This document shows positions 11,001-22,610 of a DNA stretch of 64,000 nucleotides, one piece after another (the stretch's first letter is position 1; each line of letters starts with the position of its first letter). Below the pieces are notes generated by a model. That model was not told the origin of the DNA, searched no databases, and worked only from the letters and a program-made list of their open reading frames with translations. Source of the stretch: Tipula vernalis (Eukaryota > Arthropoda > Insecta > Diptera > Tipulidae). A program made the position numbers and the translations under genes. The stretch is taken from positions 148,048,091 through 148,112,090 of the forward strand of contig OY282560.1 in NCBI GenBank assembly GCA_958295665.1. The letters are read 5' to 3'.

Positions 11001-13345
11001 TACCATCACCACCAGCTAAGATTACAAAGCGTTCGTTTCTGTCAGAGACGTCACGCATTTTCGATCCGTTGGGACTATTATCACCGGTTACGATTGGATT
11101 GAAAATTTTGTTCCAGTCATTATGGGTAGAAGGCATCAATTGGGATGACGAACTACCACCGAATATTTTAAAGGACTATTTAGCAATCCGGGACCAATTA
11201 AAGTTGTTAAAGGACATAAAATTTCCGAGATGGTTATATACCAATGGGGATCATTTAGAACTGCATGGATTCTCAGACGCATCAAAAGATGCTTACGCTG
11301 CCGCCATTTATGCTCGTGTAGTTTCAGTCGATGGAGACGTCCAAACCAACTTAATAATATCCAAAACTCGTGTCGCCCCGATCAAGGCACTTACAATTCC
11401 AAAGTTAGAGCTGAACGGTGCTATATTACTCGTCAGAATGCTAAAACTGACATTAGAATCGCTTAAGCTATCAAAAGAACCAACGATTTACCTATATACC
11501 GACTCAACAATTGTATTACAATGGATATCAAAACCACCAAAGATGCTTAAGCCATTCCAAGCAAACCGTGTTGCGGAAATTATGTCTACCACTAACCGAA
11601 GTCAATGGCATTTTGTACCAGGCAGTGACAACCCGGCCGATAAATCAACCAGAGGGATCGCTCCTGAAGACCTAGTCAACGAAGCAATATGGTTCAAGGG
11701 TCCAAAATTCTTACATAAGTCTCCGCTAGTACTACCTGCATCCCCTAAAATCGAAAATTCAGAAAATTTACAAATCATTTCCAACTTTATTACAGCCGAT
11801 CAAAATCATGAGATTATTAAGGAGTTGATTTCTAGATTTTCAAGTCTACGTACATTAACCCACGTGCTAGCATTTATTCTACGCTACAAAAACAATCTTC
11901 AATCAAGGAAGATAAAGCGTAGACCCGGGCTTAATTTATCAGTAGACGAGGTATTAGTCGCTGAATTTTACCTATTTCGATTCGTTCAGTACGAAACATA
12001 TACAGTCGAAATTAACATATTATTGAATCATAAATTAATCCCAAAATACTCAAAAATATTTTCTCTTTTTCCATATATCGACAACTATGGTGTGATGCGC
12101 ATGAGAGGACGTTTGGAAAACGCAAGCATGGACCATGATGCCAAACATCCCATTATACTACCCCATAACCACATCATTGCTGAGAGAATCATCCGTGAAC
12201 TTCATCATAGGAATCTGCATGCTAGTCACAAGTTGTTATTGACCATGGTTAAACAACGATTTTCAATTCCACGGGTGAAAAATTTAATAAGACGAGTAAT
12301 TCATTTGTGCTTCACCTGCCGACGATTCAACGCCAAACCAGAACATCAACTAATGGGACAACTTCCAGCTTGTCGTGTCAACCAATCAGTTAGAGCTTTT
12401 ATCGAAGTTGGAATCGACCTAGCTGGTCCCTTTTCTCTCAAAACGTATAAGGGTCGAGGCGCTAAATCCTATAAGGCATATTTAGTCGTGTTTGTATGTA
12501 TGGCAACCAAGGCCACTACGTTAGAAATTGTCACAGACATGACGACTGATGCTCTTATTGCATCCCTGAAACGCTTCAGTGCAACCCGAGGATTACCCCA
12601 ACATATATATTGCGATAACGGCACCAATTTAGTCGGGGCAAGGCGCGAGCTTCAGTATTTCTACCAAAAATTTATGGATGAAGCCCAACAAAAACAAATT
12701 CAAGCATGGTGCATTGACAATCGCATCCAATGGCATTTTATCCCTCCTGGTGCTCCTACATTTGGCGGTTTATGGGAAGCCACCGTCAAATCCTGTAAAT
12801 ACCATTTACGTCGAGTGATTGGAGATGCCCTATTTACTTATGAAGAATTCCTGACCATTACAAAGCAAATCGAAGCCCTATTAAATTCCAGGCCGTTGGG
12901 TGAACTCCAGGAAGAGGAATGGAACCCTTTAACCCCTGCACATTTCCTGATTATGCAACCATTAACGATGCTACCTGAACCTAACCTTCAACATTTAAAG
13001 ATGTGCAATTTAAGTCGATGGCAGTTAATCCAACAGCTAATTCAAGGATTTTGGAAGCAGTGGTCACAAGAGTACGTCACCTCCCTAAATAAATATTATA
13101 AGCGGCATGCTGAAAATCATCAATTCACCATAGGAGACCTTGTTTTGCTTCGGGACCAGAATTTACCACCCACCAAATGGCCGCTCGCCAGAACTTATGA
13201 GCTCCACCCTGGGAACGACCAACTAACCAGAGTTATATCTATTAAATTACCCAAAGGAACCATCCTTAAACGCCCTATTTACAAACTTTGTCTTTTGCCT
13301 AAAGTTGACTCTATCGAGTCAACGGCGGCGGTATGTTTAAACTAA
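8048..13345 (+). pseudogene. BEL-1 gag-pol polyprotein with one internal stop
   Basis: A single frame of 1765 codons, interrupted only by TAA at 10616-10618. Order: BEL gag domain with LPRLNLPIFDGNFKQW (about residue 120) and zinc motifs around CPLCKNEHH and CFNCLSDNHSITRC; retropepsin loop LLDSGSTHCF (about residue 479); reverse transcriptase with RVVFDASAK and box YMDD (about residue 900); RNase H start HGFSDASKDAY (about 1070); integrase zinc segment and DDE core with GIDLAGPF, YCDNGTN and FGGLWEA all intact. The stop lies just before the NTVTYGT segment, inside the reverse transcriptase. The start ATG has AA at -2 and -1 and is the first in the frame. The true end lies 12 bases inside the 3' LTR. 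Confidence 0.95.
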
Positions 13346-13880
13346 TCTAATAATCTCAATTTCTTGTCGCGCAATCCAACCAACATTTTACCTGACCGTC
13401 AACGAGTTAATTACCACTACTATGTATATCATTATTATTTAACAATTTACCAATTATTGTATATAACGCGCATAGACGTTTCTAGATAAGCTATTGTATT
13501 TGCATTTTTTTTCTCTTCTATATAACATTATTATTATTCTATGTATTGATTCCCTTACTTTTAGAAATTACCTATTAATTTGTATTACTTATTGCATTAT
13601 ATACATTACAATTATATTTCCCCTTACCATTATTATATTCAATTATGTACCGCTTATATACCATACTTCCTCTGTTTTTAATATTTTTAAAATAAATTAT
13701 CAGTTCACGTCCATCCACCAACCAAAACCTACAACCAACCCAACTTTAAATAAGTACCCATTTAATTAACAAAATCATAATTGTAATTTTTGTTAAAATA
13801 AATAATTGTTTTTGAAGTGCGGGTTTTCATTTTTTCCTTGTTATTGTGAGTGGAATGTATAACCATTCCTAGGTTATACA
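13334..13880 (+). repeat. BEL-1 3' LTR
   Basis: Partner of 7000-7547, starting TGTTTAAAC after a short purine-containing tract GGCGGCGGT and ending GTTATACA before the ATAGG duplication. The stop codon of the polyprotein falls inside it. Confidence 0.95.
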
Positions 13881-13885
13881 ATAGG

Positions 13886-14285
13886 CATCAGCATTTGATA
13901 CTGTATCTTGCACAATTCGACAACATCTTTTATGTAAATTGTTAGAAGCATCGGTTTTTAATTCGTAGAGTACAGTACAAAGAGAACTTTTGATAGCCTT
14001 GGGTTCATGGTTATTTTTATTTGTTTGTTTTTTTAAAACGTGCTTTCCTGATTCCTCAAGAGTAGTAACACACCTACCAAGGCACTTGTATGGCTCAACT
14101 AATCAAACATCGCAAGCCCAGTAAAAGGTGTCTTTTAATTTATTGCTTAAATTAAAAGAAAATCCTTCCAGATTTAGCTTATCTTTTCCTTTGCTAGATT
14201 TAAATAGTTCGCACATCTTTTCTTTCTGGGTCACATCTCCAACATCAGTTGAGCCCGCTTCATTTGCATTGTTTTCAGCAATCAT
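13886..14285 (-). pseudogene. FLYWCH zinc finger, N-terminal part of the split MULE transposase
   Basis: From the ATG at 14285 the - strand encodes FKSSKGKDKLNLEGFSF and then YWAC, the first half of a FLYWCH zinc finger. The frame hits one stop at 14103, but the same frame continues with CLGRCVTTLEESG and an NNHEP segment. These supply the remaining cysteine and histidine ligands. The frame runs on (RCCRIVQDTVSNADAY) up to the BEL-1 insertion site. FLYWCH plus MULE on one protein is the arrangement described for Phantom elements. The stop and the BEL-1 insertion both inactivate it. Confidence 0.85.
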
Positions 14286-14543
14286 ACTATATTATAAAAT
14301 TTCCTACATTATTTTCTCACTATAAAATTATAACAGAACACTGCTAGACTTACCTTTGCAAGAATACTTATTGCAGTATAATGCAAGAATTGTGACAACC
14401 TATAAAATTTACCATTTATAATATTCATTTCAAAGATTACTTTGTTTCCATGTGTGCTTTTCCTTTAAATACTAAATATCAAATAAATAAATAAAATAAA
14501 AATCCACTGGTTAAAACCACAGTGTTTATCATTGAACTGATAA

Positions 14544-14555
14544 GCTGACTGTGCC
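14544..14555 (-). repeat. Candidate right terminal inverted repeat of the MULE
   Basis: GCTGACTGTGCC is the inverse of 5524-5535 with one mismatch. It lies about 260 bases upstream of the transposase start, a plausible distance. No target duplication is seen. Confidence 0.35.
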
Positions 14556-14982
14556 TTACTCTAAAAAAGTACGTATATAGTAAGTAGTACGTTTGCAAAG
14601 TGTCCAGTTAGTATAAATGGAGTTTTAAGAAACAAACTTTTTGATAAAAGATTGTTTGCAAATTATGATATTTTGATAAGTAGCATTAGGCGAAATGGAT
14701 ATTTATTAAATTGATTTTGCCAACATGCATATTCCCAAGCTATATATTCTGAGGTTATTCTTCCTTTCGAATTGTTCGGTTCTTTTGAGACTTTTATTTA
14801 TTTGTAAAGTAAATCATTAATATACTATATGCTAGTTTAAGATGTACTTGATTACGGCGCTAGACACTTGTCCAGTATACATATATGCAAATTTTCTCAC
14901 TTCAGCCAAAGCTACTTCCAATACATTTTTTAGAGGACTCCTTGAATTCAATAGCTTACCTTCTTCAATTAGCTTCATTCGT
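14556..14982. other. AT-rich spacer, no gene
   Basis: No frame, repeat or motif of note between the candidate MULE end and the minisatellite. Confidence 0.5.
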
Positions 14983-15256
14983 GTTATGGTATGTTGGTTT
15001 GATGGTATGATGGTTTAATTGTATGATAGTATGATGAAGGTATTGTGTGAGATGGTATCATGGTGTGATAGTGGAATGGTATAATATTGTGACGGTGTTA
15101 TGGAATGATTGTGTGATGGTTTTGATGATTTAATGGTATGATAGTGTGATGGTATGATAGTACGGTGGTATGATTTTATGATGATATGAAAGTATGATGG
15201 TAACATGGTACAATGGTGTGACGGTTTGATGGTATAATGGCATGCCCATATGATGT
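14983..15256. repeat. TATGATGG-type minisatellite, left block
   Basis: About 270 bases of degenerate 8-10-bp units (TGGTATGATAG, TGGTGTGATAG, TGGTATAATGG). The same repeat, same orientation, continues at 24221-24356 on the other side of the foldback element, so one array was split by the insertion. Confidence 0.9.
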
Positions 15257-15503
15257 ATACTGTTAAAGTTATCCGAAAGTTGGCAACCGAAAGTGAAAAG
15301 TCGATAATGCAGATTACACTAGTCTAGCCGTAAGTAAATAAATGGTAATGCAAATTGTGTGATCCCAGCCGGAAGTAGAAAATCGGTAATGCAGATTGCG
15401 TTATCCCAGCCGAAAATAAAAAATGGGGTCGTTATCTATCGGACCCTGATAAAGTTAGCCGAAACTTTCCAGGCGAAAGTAAAAAGTCGATAACGCAGAC
15501 TAT

Positions 15504-16217
15504 TGGTAACGCCAGAGTAATCATCATTCCTAAAACAAGAAGAAATACTAAAATACATGAACTTAAATGTTCATCAAAACATTATAATAGTTACCCGAGT
15601 TGTTTTTGCGTTGAAAACACATAATATCCATGATGATTTATCTAAAGAAACCAAAAATTATATTGTAGTACATTTAAAGAGTATTATTTGTTATACAGAT
15701 ACTTATCTTATTAAATGTTATATTTTATATTGTATAATCCATTAATATAATTAAATAAATATACATACTTTGAAATGTATGTTGTAAATAAATTAGTTTG
15801 TTGTGACATTTCTTGTGTTAAAATGTCAACAAACGCCATCATTACAAATGTATTTTTCGAACTCGAATTTTGGTTGCGTATAGTAGTAATTCGAAAGGTA
15901 CATTCTTTTTTGACGGCAAATGCCACTAGGGTCAGCTTGAAAAATATTTGGTGGTGGGAAAAAAATTGGAATCAGTCTGTCATTGATCATTGTAAGAATA
16001 AGTCAAATAAAAAATATATATGTAAAATCATCGACATTATTTTTGATTATATTCAAAATTATCTTCGAGTAAATAAATAATTAAGTGAAGTGTCACAATA
16101 CAAAATATAGTTTTATTTAATTATCGTCGATTAGTTTACGAATAAGCTAACGTATTTGTGACCTGCAAATTTTTTGTAATTTAAACACGGCGACAATTAT
16201 TTTTATCCAGCGTCGCC
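15504..16217 (+). repeat. BEL-2 5' LTR
   Basis: Starts TGGTAACGCCAGAGTAATC and ends CCAGCGTCGCC. The base after it is A at the 5' copy and T at the 3' copy, so the last LTR base is uncertain. AATAAA-type signals occur inside (15755, 16070). Frames of up to 101 codons that read through both copies are part of the LTR and not genes. Confidence 0.95.
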
Positions 16218-16223
16218 ATTTAT

Positions 16224-16241
16224 TGGTCCTTCGAGCCGGAT
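16224..16241 (+). promoter_or_regulatory. BEL-2 primer-binding site (tRNA-Tyr)
   Basis: Same 18 bases as in BEL-1, placed directly downstream of the 5' LTR. The next 900 bases (16242-17147) are an untranslated leader with no frame of note. Confidence 0.85.
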
Positions 16242-17147
16242 TCGGCATCATCGTTCGCTACAAAGCTCGTAAATTTGTGCATGTTTCACTATTGTGGGAT
16301 AATACAAACGTACAGCATCGAAAGTTAAGTACATACCTCGAACGCACATTTACAGTGAAGTATCATATCCATATGTAGTGCAACAAATTTACGGTCTACT
16401 GTTACACATAGCCGTGCACATAGTCTAGCAGTAATTATCCAGTACCAACTGCAACGGTAACACATTTTTACAACACAATTGAGTACTGCCGTCATTGTTG
16501 GTAAAGATTAACAGACACGTGTATAATTTAATCAACGGGAAATTGTTTTCACACCGTGAGTCATCATTTTAAACAACATTATCGCCTACTTCAACAACCA
16601 ATCATTGAATTAGTTATAATTATATTCATCACAATATTCATTAAATTGAGAAGTATTTTGATTGCTGTATACGCACGCCATTTACCAAACACTATACATC
16701 GGACATCGGGCGTTTAATTCAACATTTGCTTATTCAAAGGCAATTTACATCACCATCGTTTGGTTTCAAATTGGACATAACATTACGAACAGTACATCGA
16801 ATATTACCTACGGATAATTAAAACGGACATCGTCATTTATAAAATTTATCCGTTCAATTACGTCATCATTACATTTGTATTTCTGAAGGTCAGAATACTT
16901 TCATCAGAGCCATTTTGTGGTATATAATTCGAGAATCAACCACAGGATATCATAATTGTACATCATAATTGTTATTCACTATTCGATATTAGTCGAGTTA
17001 TAGGAGTAAGTAATACTTTAGTAGTTTATACATAATTTTCTGACTAAATTTATATTCTTAGCATAAGTTGTAAAAGTTAAATTGTTTGATTATACCCTTC
17101 ATTGATACGGTGATTTTAGTTTCGTTTATAATAATAATCTTCCCAAA

Positions 17148-20100
17148 ATGTCGCTTGACGATGTAGTTAATTTAGATTTATTGAAAAAGCAGCGTGCAGC
17201 CTATAAAGGCCAATTGACACTTTTTAAGAATCAATGTAGTTCTGCGTCCTCTCTCGGAACATATGAGTCTTTGTTACGTCGGATTCAAATGGTATATGAA
17301 AAATATAGTATGGTACAACTGAAAATTGAAATTACTGACGCCATCCCTTCAACTGATCGTGATAATTTTGAGGAAGAATATGGAAAACTAGAGTCCATGA
17401 TATTGACTCGAATCCACGAACTAAAGAAAGCAGAAGAAACCATTTCGTCCGCGTCATTTCACAACGAGTCGATACATGATCTTTCTTCAAGTAATAACTC
17501 AATGGGAATTCGGTTGCCCGAACTAAAGCTCCCTTCATTCAGTGGTGCTGAATCGGAGTGGCTAGCCTTTAGGGACGTGTTTGTAGATTTAATCCACAGT
17601 AAGAATATTGATCAAACGGTTAAGTTCGTCTATTTAATTTCGCATATTCGGTCTGGTTCAGCATACAATATCATCGAAAATTTGCCAGTAACCGCAGAGA
17701 ACTATACCGTAGCTTGGGAATCAATTTGTGACCGTTATAATAATGAAGTGTCCATCCAAAGAGTTCATATGAAGGCAATTTACGACATTAAGTCGCCTCA
17801 AGAAAATTCCGCTAAATCGTTGCAAATCTTTATCGATAATATCGTAAAAAACTATAACGCTCTTAAATCACTCAAAGTAAAGATCGAAGAATGGGACTTA
17901 ATGCTTACTCATCATATCATTCAGAGATTAGACCATACTTCGCGAACGGAAGTCATTAAGAAATCAAAATCCAACGAAATCCTTGCTTTCCCAGAATTGG
18001 TTAAAATGTTAAGGAGTCGAAGTCGGTTACTGAGTGAATTGCAAGCTAGTAACCCACCCCAACAGCCTCCACGTCAACCTATGAACACGCGCAGGTCTTC
18101 TTCAAAACATTATCGGCCGCCTGTTTTAGTATCTAATTTCAATAAATGCATTTATTGCTCGGGAGATCATGTTTTAGTTAAGTGTCCATCGTTTACGGAC
18201 CTGAAATTGTCTCCACAAATGCGTTTTAGATTTATAAGAGATAATCGATTGTGTACCAATTGTCTTGTTGAGAAGCATAATGTCAGTGAGTGTCCAAGTC
18301 CACCTTGCACAATTTGTTCGTTCAAACACAATGACATTCTACATTTCAAAAATTACCAACAGGTGAGAGATCAAAAGACCAATTTACCTAGAAAGGTAAA
18401 TGCATCGAGCATTGATACCACGTCGACCACAACGAGTCAAAATTCGACCGTAAATCACCAAAATAAGTCTAATATAGACAGCAGTTTACCATCGCAAGTT
18501 TCCGCCAGTACACTTCGATCAACCTCATGTAAGTCTTCGAATCTAAAGGGGCTAGTTATGATAGGCACAGCACTCGTAAATGCCACATCATCATGTGGTA
18601 ACCAACTATTATGTCGAGCTTTGCTTGACAGCGGTTCTCATTTAAATTTTATTACAAGTGATGCTTGCAATCGTTTAAAGGCCAAACGATATCCTACATG
18701 TAAGACCATTTCAGGCATAAGTGGAAAAGAATCAGACATTCGACATAAAATTTATCTCACTATACAGTCTCGAGTATCCACCTATAGTGTAGAGTTAAAA
18801 TTTTATGTCCTTACAAAAATCACAAACAACTTACCTTCGACGACCTGTGATTTCCAATCATCATCAGTTCCGGTCGAATTATGTTTGGCAGATCCATACT
18901 TTTATGTACCTGATCGAATAGATTTACTCTTAGGAGCAGAAATTTACCATCAATTATTCAAGGGCGATCATGTCAACCTATTCCGAGAACTGCCACCATT
19001 TTACAACACCCAATTTGGATATGTTGTGTGTGGGAAGGCTGAGTCTGGATCAGGTAAAGAGAAACTAAAAACCTCGTGTGTAGCTCTGTGTAGCATCGAA
19101 CTTCTTAACTCACAGGTACGACAATTCTGGGAATTAGAGAACATTTTGCTCAAAAATACTTACTCAGTGGAAGAGAAGTTATGTGAAGAGCATTACAGTC
19201 AAAATGTTAAGAGATTGCCTTGCGGGAGATATTCTGTCGCACTTCCCATTAAACCCAACATTGACGAGTTAGGATTCTCTGATCAATTCGCGCTTCGTCA
19301 ATTTATTTCATTAGAAAAACGCCTTAGCAACAGAGAAACTTTATACGAACAATATAAACAATTTATGTCGGAATACTGTTCGTTAGGCCATATGACCCCA
19401 ACATCAAACGTTAGCGGTTCAAAGACGTATTTTTTGCCGCATCATTATGTGCAAAAGAGTAATAGTACGACCACCAAACTTCGAGTGGTCTTCAATGCTT
19501 CAGCGAAAACTTCGACTCTACTGTCGCTGAATGATTGTTTAATGGTCGGCCCTACTATTCAACAAACTCTTTTTGCTATTATTCTACGATTTAGAAAACA
19601 CATTTATGCATTCTGTGGAGATATTGCAAAAATGTACCGACAAATTCGTGTCCATGATGACCACCAAGATTTTCAAAGAATCTGGTGGCGGGATAATCAA
19701 TCCAAGCCATTGCAATCATTCAAGTTATGCACCGTCACCTATGGAATGGCTAGTGCGCCATTTTTAGCAACACGCACGCTAAAACAGTTATCTGTAGATG
19801 AATATGAAAAATATCCTCTTGCTTCGAAAATATTATCCAACGACTTCTATGTTGACGATGTCTTAACTGGTGCTTCAACTCTTAACGATGCCATAAGACT
19901 TAAGTCAGATTTAACAAAGTTGTTAAATATGGGAGGTTTTGAACTTCGAAAGTTTCAATCTAACGTCGTGTCGTTATCTTCGGAAAGTGATCCCGAATCT
20001 GACATTTCGTTGATTCTAGGGCTGACCTGGAATACATCATCCGACAACTTCGAAACCTGTTTAGATAAATTGTCGGTATCTACGTTTTGTTCGAAACGAA

Positions 20101-22400
20101 ATATCCTGTCAGAAATATGTCAACTTTTTGACCCATTAGGCTTCTGTGCACCAATTATAGTCGTGGCAAAATTATTTATGCAAACGTTGTGGTCTATTCA
20201 ACATATCGGTTGGGATGATCCCATACCAAACAAAATTGCAAATGATTGGATCAGTTTCAAGTCTGAGCTGTTAGAACTAAAAGGTATCGCCGTTCCGAGA
20301 TGTATTTTAATTGCAGATGTTCAAAGGGTAGAATTACATGGATTCGGTGATGCTTCCGAAAAGGCGTTCGGATGCGTATTTTATATACGAGTTACTGATT
20401 CATCAGGTTGCCATCAAGTAAAACTACTTTGCGCAAAATCGAGAGTTGCACCACTCAAAAAGCAAAGCATTCCTCGCCTGGAATTATGTGCAGCATTGTT
20501 GTTAGCCGAAATTTCATCCAAACTTGTAGAGTTTCTAGAAATACCATTCAATGCGGTTTTTTTGTGGTCAGATTCTGAAATAACCTTGTTTAGAATAAAA
20601 TCAGAAACCCACAAATATGCTACATTCGTTGCAAATAGAGTGGCCAAAATTCAAGAACTAACTGCTTCTTCGACTTGGTATTATGTCAATTCATCGAAAA
20701 ATCCCGCAGACTACGTGTCTAGAGGACTTATGCCTTCAGAGATTTTGGCTGCTTCTTTGTGGTGGTCCGGCCCTGAGTTTTTACGCAAGAGTAAGTCAGA
20801 ATGGCCAAAACCTACCAGTCGTCAGCTCGATGCTGACCTTATGAATTTGGATATTCGGCATTCTTCGACAGCAACACTTATTCAATCAAAAAGTTGTGAC
20901 CATGATATCTTCAATCGTTTTCATTCGCTCTCCAAATTGCTTCGAGTGGTATCGTACATGCTTCGATTTTACAATACAGTCAAGGCCAAGGACCACTCAT
21001 ATCCGTCAAGACACCTTGCTCCGTCGGAACTAAATACTTCATTAAACTTATTAATTAAATTGGCCCAAAAAAACGAATTTGCCGAAGAACTTAAATGTCT
21101 CAACTCCAACAAACCGATTGGCATCACAAATTCATTGCGAGCGTTGACTCCATTTTTAGGTCAAGACGGTATTCTACGAGTTGGCGGTCGGCTTCGAAAT
21201 GCCTCCCTCTCGTACGATAACAGACATCAAATAATTCTGCCTAGTACTCATGTATTGACTAAACTAATTGTGCGTCACGAGCACTGGAGATTACTGCATG
21301 CAGGTCCCCAAGCCCTATTATATAACCTTAGATTAACTTATTGGATCATTGGAGGTAGAAACCTGTGCAGAAACACCGTACATCAGTGCATAAGATGTTT
21401 CCATGCACGCCCTCGTACCCAGGATCAAATTATGGGCGAGTTGCCATCGGACCGAGTCATCGCATCATCCCGACCTTTTGTCACTGTCGGTATAGATTTT
21501 TGTGGTCCCTTTGCGACTAAACCCACTGTTCGCTCAAAAACAATGATGCCATGCTATGTGTGTTTGTTTGTGTGTTTCACCACAAAAGCTGTGCACCTAG
21601 AGCTAGTTATGAGTTTGTCTACTGACTCATTTATATCGTGTCTTCGCCGATTTGTCGCACGTCGTGGAATATGTGCAAAAATATTTTCTGTTAATGCCAC
21701 CAACTTTATTGGAGCACGGGCTGAACTTCAAAATTTAAAGAAATTATTTATGACCCAAGAATTTCACGAGAAAACAAGTCATTATTGCACAGATCATAAC
21801 ATTGAGTGGTGCACCATTCCGCCAAGATCGCCTCATTTCGGTGGTTTGTGGGAGTCTGCTGTTAAAAGCGCCAAATATCACATGCGGCGAGTCATCGGAA
21901 AATCGTCTCTTACTATAGAAGAGTATTATACGCTGATAGCTCAAGTCGAAGCGTGCTTGAACTCTCGCCCGCTGACAGCCATGTCTAGTGATCCAAATGA
22001 CTTAAACGCTTTATCCCCTGGTCACTTCCTAATCGGTTCACCATTGACTTCGTTATTGGAACCTTCCACATTGCATCTTCGCACCACCCGACTATCTCGA
22101 TTTCAGGCACTTCAACAAAAGTTTCAAAATTTTTGGGCTCGATGGCAAATAGAATATTTAACAGAATTACAACAACGTAATAAGTGGCAACGAGGTCAAC
22201 AAAAATTTAAAATCGGGTCGTTAGTTCTCGTTCATGATACCAATTTACCACCAATGAAATGGAACCTTGGTCGAATAACAGAGACTCATCCCGGTAAGGA
22301 TGGTGTGATACGTGTGGTCACAATCAAAACTGCACAGTCTACATTGAAACGAGCTACAAATCGAATCAGTGTTCTACCTATCGACGACGACTTCGAATAA
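17148..22400 (+). CDS. BEL-2 gag-pol polyprotein, open throughout
   Basis: The 1750-residue polyprotein supplies the particle protein and the enzymes for reverse transcription and integration. Visible in order: BEL gag domain (LPELKLPSFSGAESEWLAF, about residue 125); zinc motifs CIYCSGDHVLVKC and CTNCLVEKHNVSEC; retropepsin loop LLDSGSHLNF (about 493); reverse transcriptase with RVVFNASAK and box YVDD (about 900); RNase H start HGFGDASEKAF (about 1065); integrase zinc region and core. The integrase has aspartate 1450 (VGIDFCGPF) and glutamate 1569 (FGGLWESA). At codon 21690-21692, where the second catalytic aspartate should be, it has valine 1515 (FSVNATNF). The start AAAATG is the first in frame. 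The protein is probably made but integration-defective. Confidence 0.96.
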   Translation: MSLDDVVNLDLLKKQRAAYKGQLTLFKNQCSSASSLGTYESLLRRIQMVYEKYSMVQLKIEITDAIPSTDRDNFEEEYGKLESMILTRIHELKKAEETISSASFHNESIHDLSSSNNSMGIRLPELKLPSFSGAESEWLAFRDVFVDLIHSKNIDQTVKFVYLISHIRSGSAYNIIENLPVTAENYTVAWESICDRYNNEVSIQRVHMKAIYDIKSPQENSAKSLQIFIDNIVKNYNALKSLKVKIEEWDLMLTHHIIQRLDHTSRTEVIKKSKSNEILAFPELVKMLRSRSRLLSELQASNPPQQPPRQPMNTRRSSSKHYRPPVLVSNFNKCIYCSGDHVLVKCPSFTDLKLSPQMRFRFIRDNRLCTNCLVEKHNVSECPSPPCTICSFKHNDILHFKNYQQVRDQKTNLPRKVNASSIDTTSTTTSQNSTVNHQNKSNIDSSLPSQVSASTLRSTSCKSSNLKGLVMIGTALVNATSSCGNQLLCRALLDSGSHLNFITSDACNRLKAKRYPTCKTISGISGKESDIRHKIYLTIQSRVSTYSVELKFYVLTKITNNLPSTTCDFQSSSVPVELCLADPYFYVPDRIDLLLGAEIYHQLFKGDHVNLFRELPPFYNTQFGYVVCGKAESGSGKEKLKTSCVALCSIELLNSQVRQFWELENILLKNTYSVEEKLCEEHYSQNVKRLPCGRYSVALPIKPNIDELGFSDQFALRQFISLEKRLSNRETLYEQYKQFMSEYCSLGHMTPTSNVSGSKTYFLPHHYVQKSNSTTTKLRVVFNASAKTSTLLSLNDCLMVGPTIQQTLFAIILRFRKHIYAFCGDIAKMYRQIRVHDDHQDFQRIWWRDNQSKPLQSFKLCTVTYGMASAPFLATRTLKQLSVDEYEKYPLASKILSNDFYVDDVLTGASTLNDAIRLKSDLTKLLNMGGFELRKFQSNVVSLSSESDPESDISLILGLTWNTSSDNFETCLDKLSVSTFCSKRNILSEICQLFDPLGFCAPIIVVAKLFMQTLWSIQHIGWDDPIPNKIANDWISFKSELLELKGIAVPRCILIADVQRVELHGFGDASEKAFGCVFYIRVTDSSGCHQVKLLCAKSRVAPLKKQSIPRLELCAALLLAEISSKLVEFLEIPFNAVFLWSDSEITLFRIKSETHKYATFVANRVAKIQELTASSTWYYVNSSKNPADYVSRGLMPSEILAASLWWSGPEFLRKSKSEWPKPTSRQLDADLMNLDIRHSSTATLIQSKSCDHDIFNRFHSLSKLLRVVSYMLRFYNTVKAKDHSYPSRHLAPSELNTSLNLLIKLAQKNEFAEELKCLNSNKPIGITNSLRALTPFLGQDGILRVGGRLRNASLSYDNRHQIILPSTHVLTKLIVRHEHWRLLHAGPQALLYNLRLTYWIIGGRNLCRNTVHQCIRCFHARPRTQDQIMGELPSDRVIASSRPFVTVGIDFCGPFATKPTVRSKTMMPCYVCLFVCFTTKAVHLELVMSLSTDSFISCLRRFVARRGICAKIFSVNATNFIGARAELQNLKKLFMTQEFHEKTSHYCTDHNIEWCTIPPRSPHFGGLWESAVKSAKYHMRRVIGKSSLTIEEYYTLIAQVEACLNSRPLTAMSSDPNDLNALSPGHFLIGSPLTSLLEPSTLHLRTTRLSRFQALQQKFQNFWARWQIEYLTELQQRNKWQRGQQKFKIGSLVLVHDTNLPPMKWNLGRITETHPGKDGVIRVVTIKTAQSTLKRATNRISVLPIDDDFE

Positions 22401-22610
22401 TATCAATTATACATAATCAAACAGTATAATTCAGTTTAGGTTATATGGTTTAGGGTAGTTTTATGAAAATAAAAGAAAAGAGGTAATATAAACCCAACTA
22501 AGATTACAAATCAGAAAGTTATGTATTTATTACTCGTATTACAAAAATTGAATAAATAAAATGTAAAAGGCAATCTGTTGAAATTTATACATATTTCAAG
22601 GCCGCGGGTA

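Larger units (their letters stand above)
7000..13880 (+). mobile_element. BEL-1: complete BEL/Pao LTR retrotransposon
   Basis: A 6.9-kb element with two LTRs of 548 and 547 bp that start TGTTTAAAC and end GTTATACA, a tRNA-Tyr-type primer-binding site, one long gag-pol frame, and the ATAGG duplication on both sides. It sits inside the FLYWCH-MULE pseudogene, which fixes the order of events. The LTRs differ at roughly eight positions (for example TTATCGCGC against TTGTCGCGC, and several A/T-run length changes). It is therefore older than BEL-2, whose LTRs look identical. Confidence 0.97.

Noticed and set aside
15015..15206. Histidine-rich antisense frame in the minisatellite
   Set aside because: Product of the TATGATGG repeat only.
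15557..16080. Open frames of 62, 71 and 101 codons that also occur, identical, at 22664-23187
   Set aside because: They lie inside the two LTRs of BEL-2, have no domain, and are repeated only because the LTRs are.
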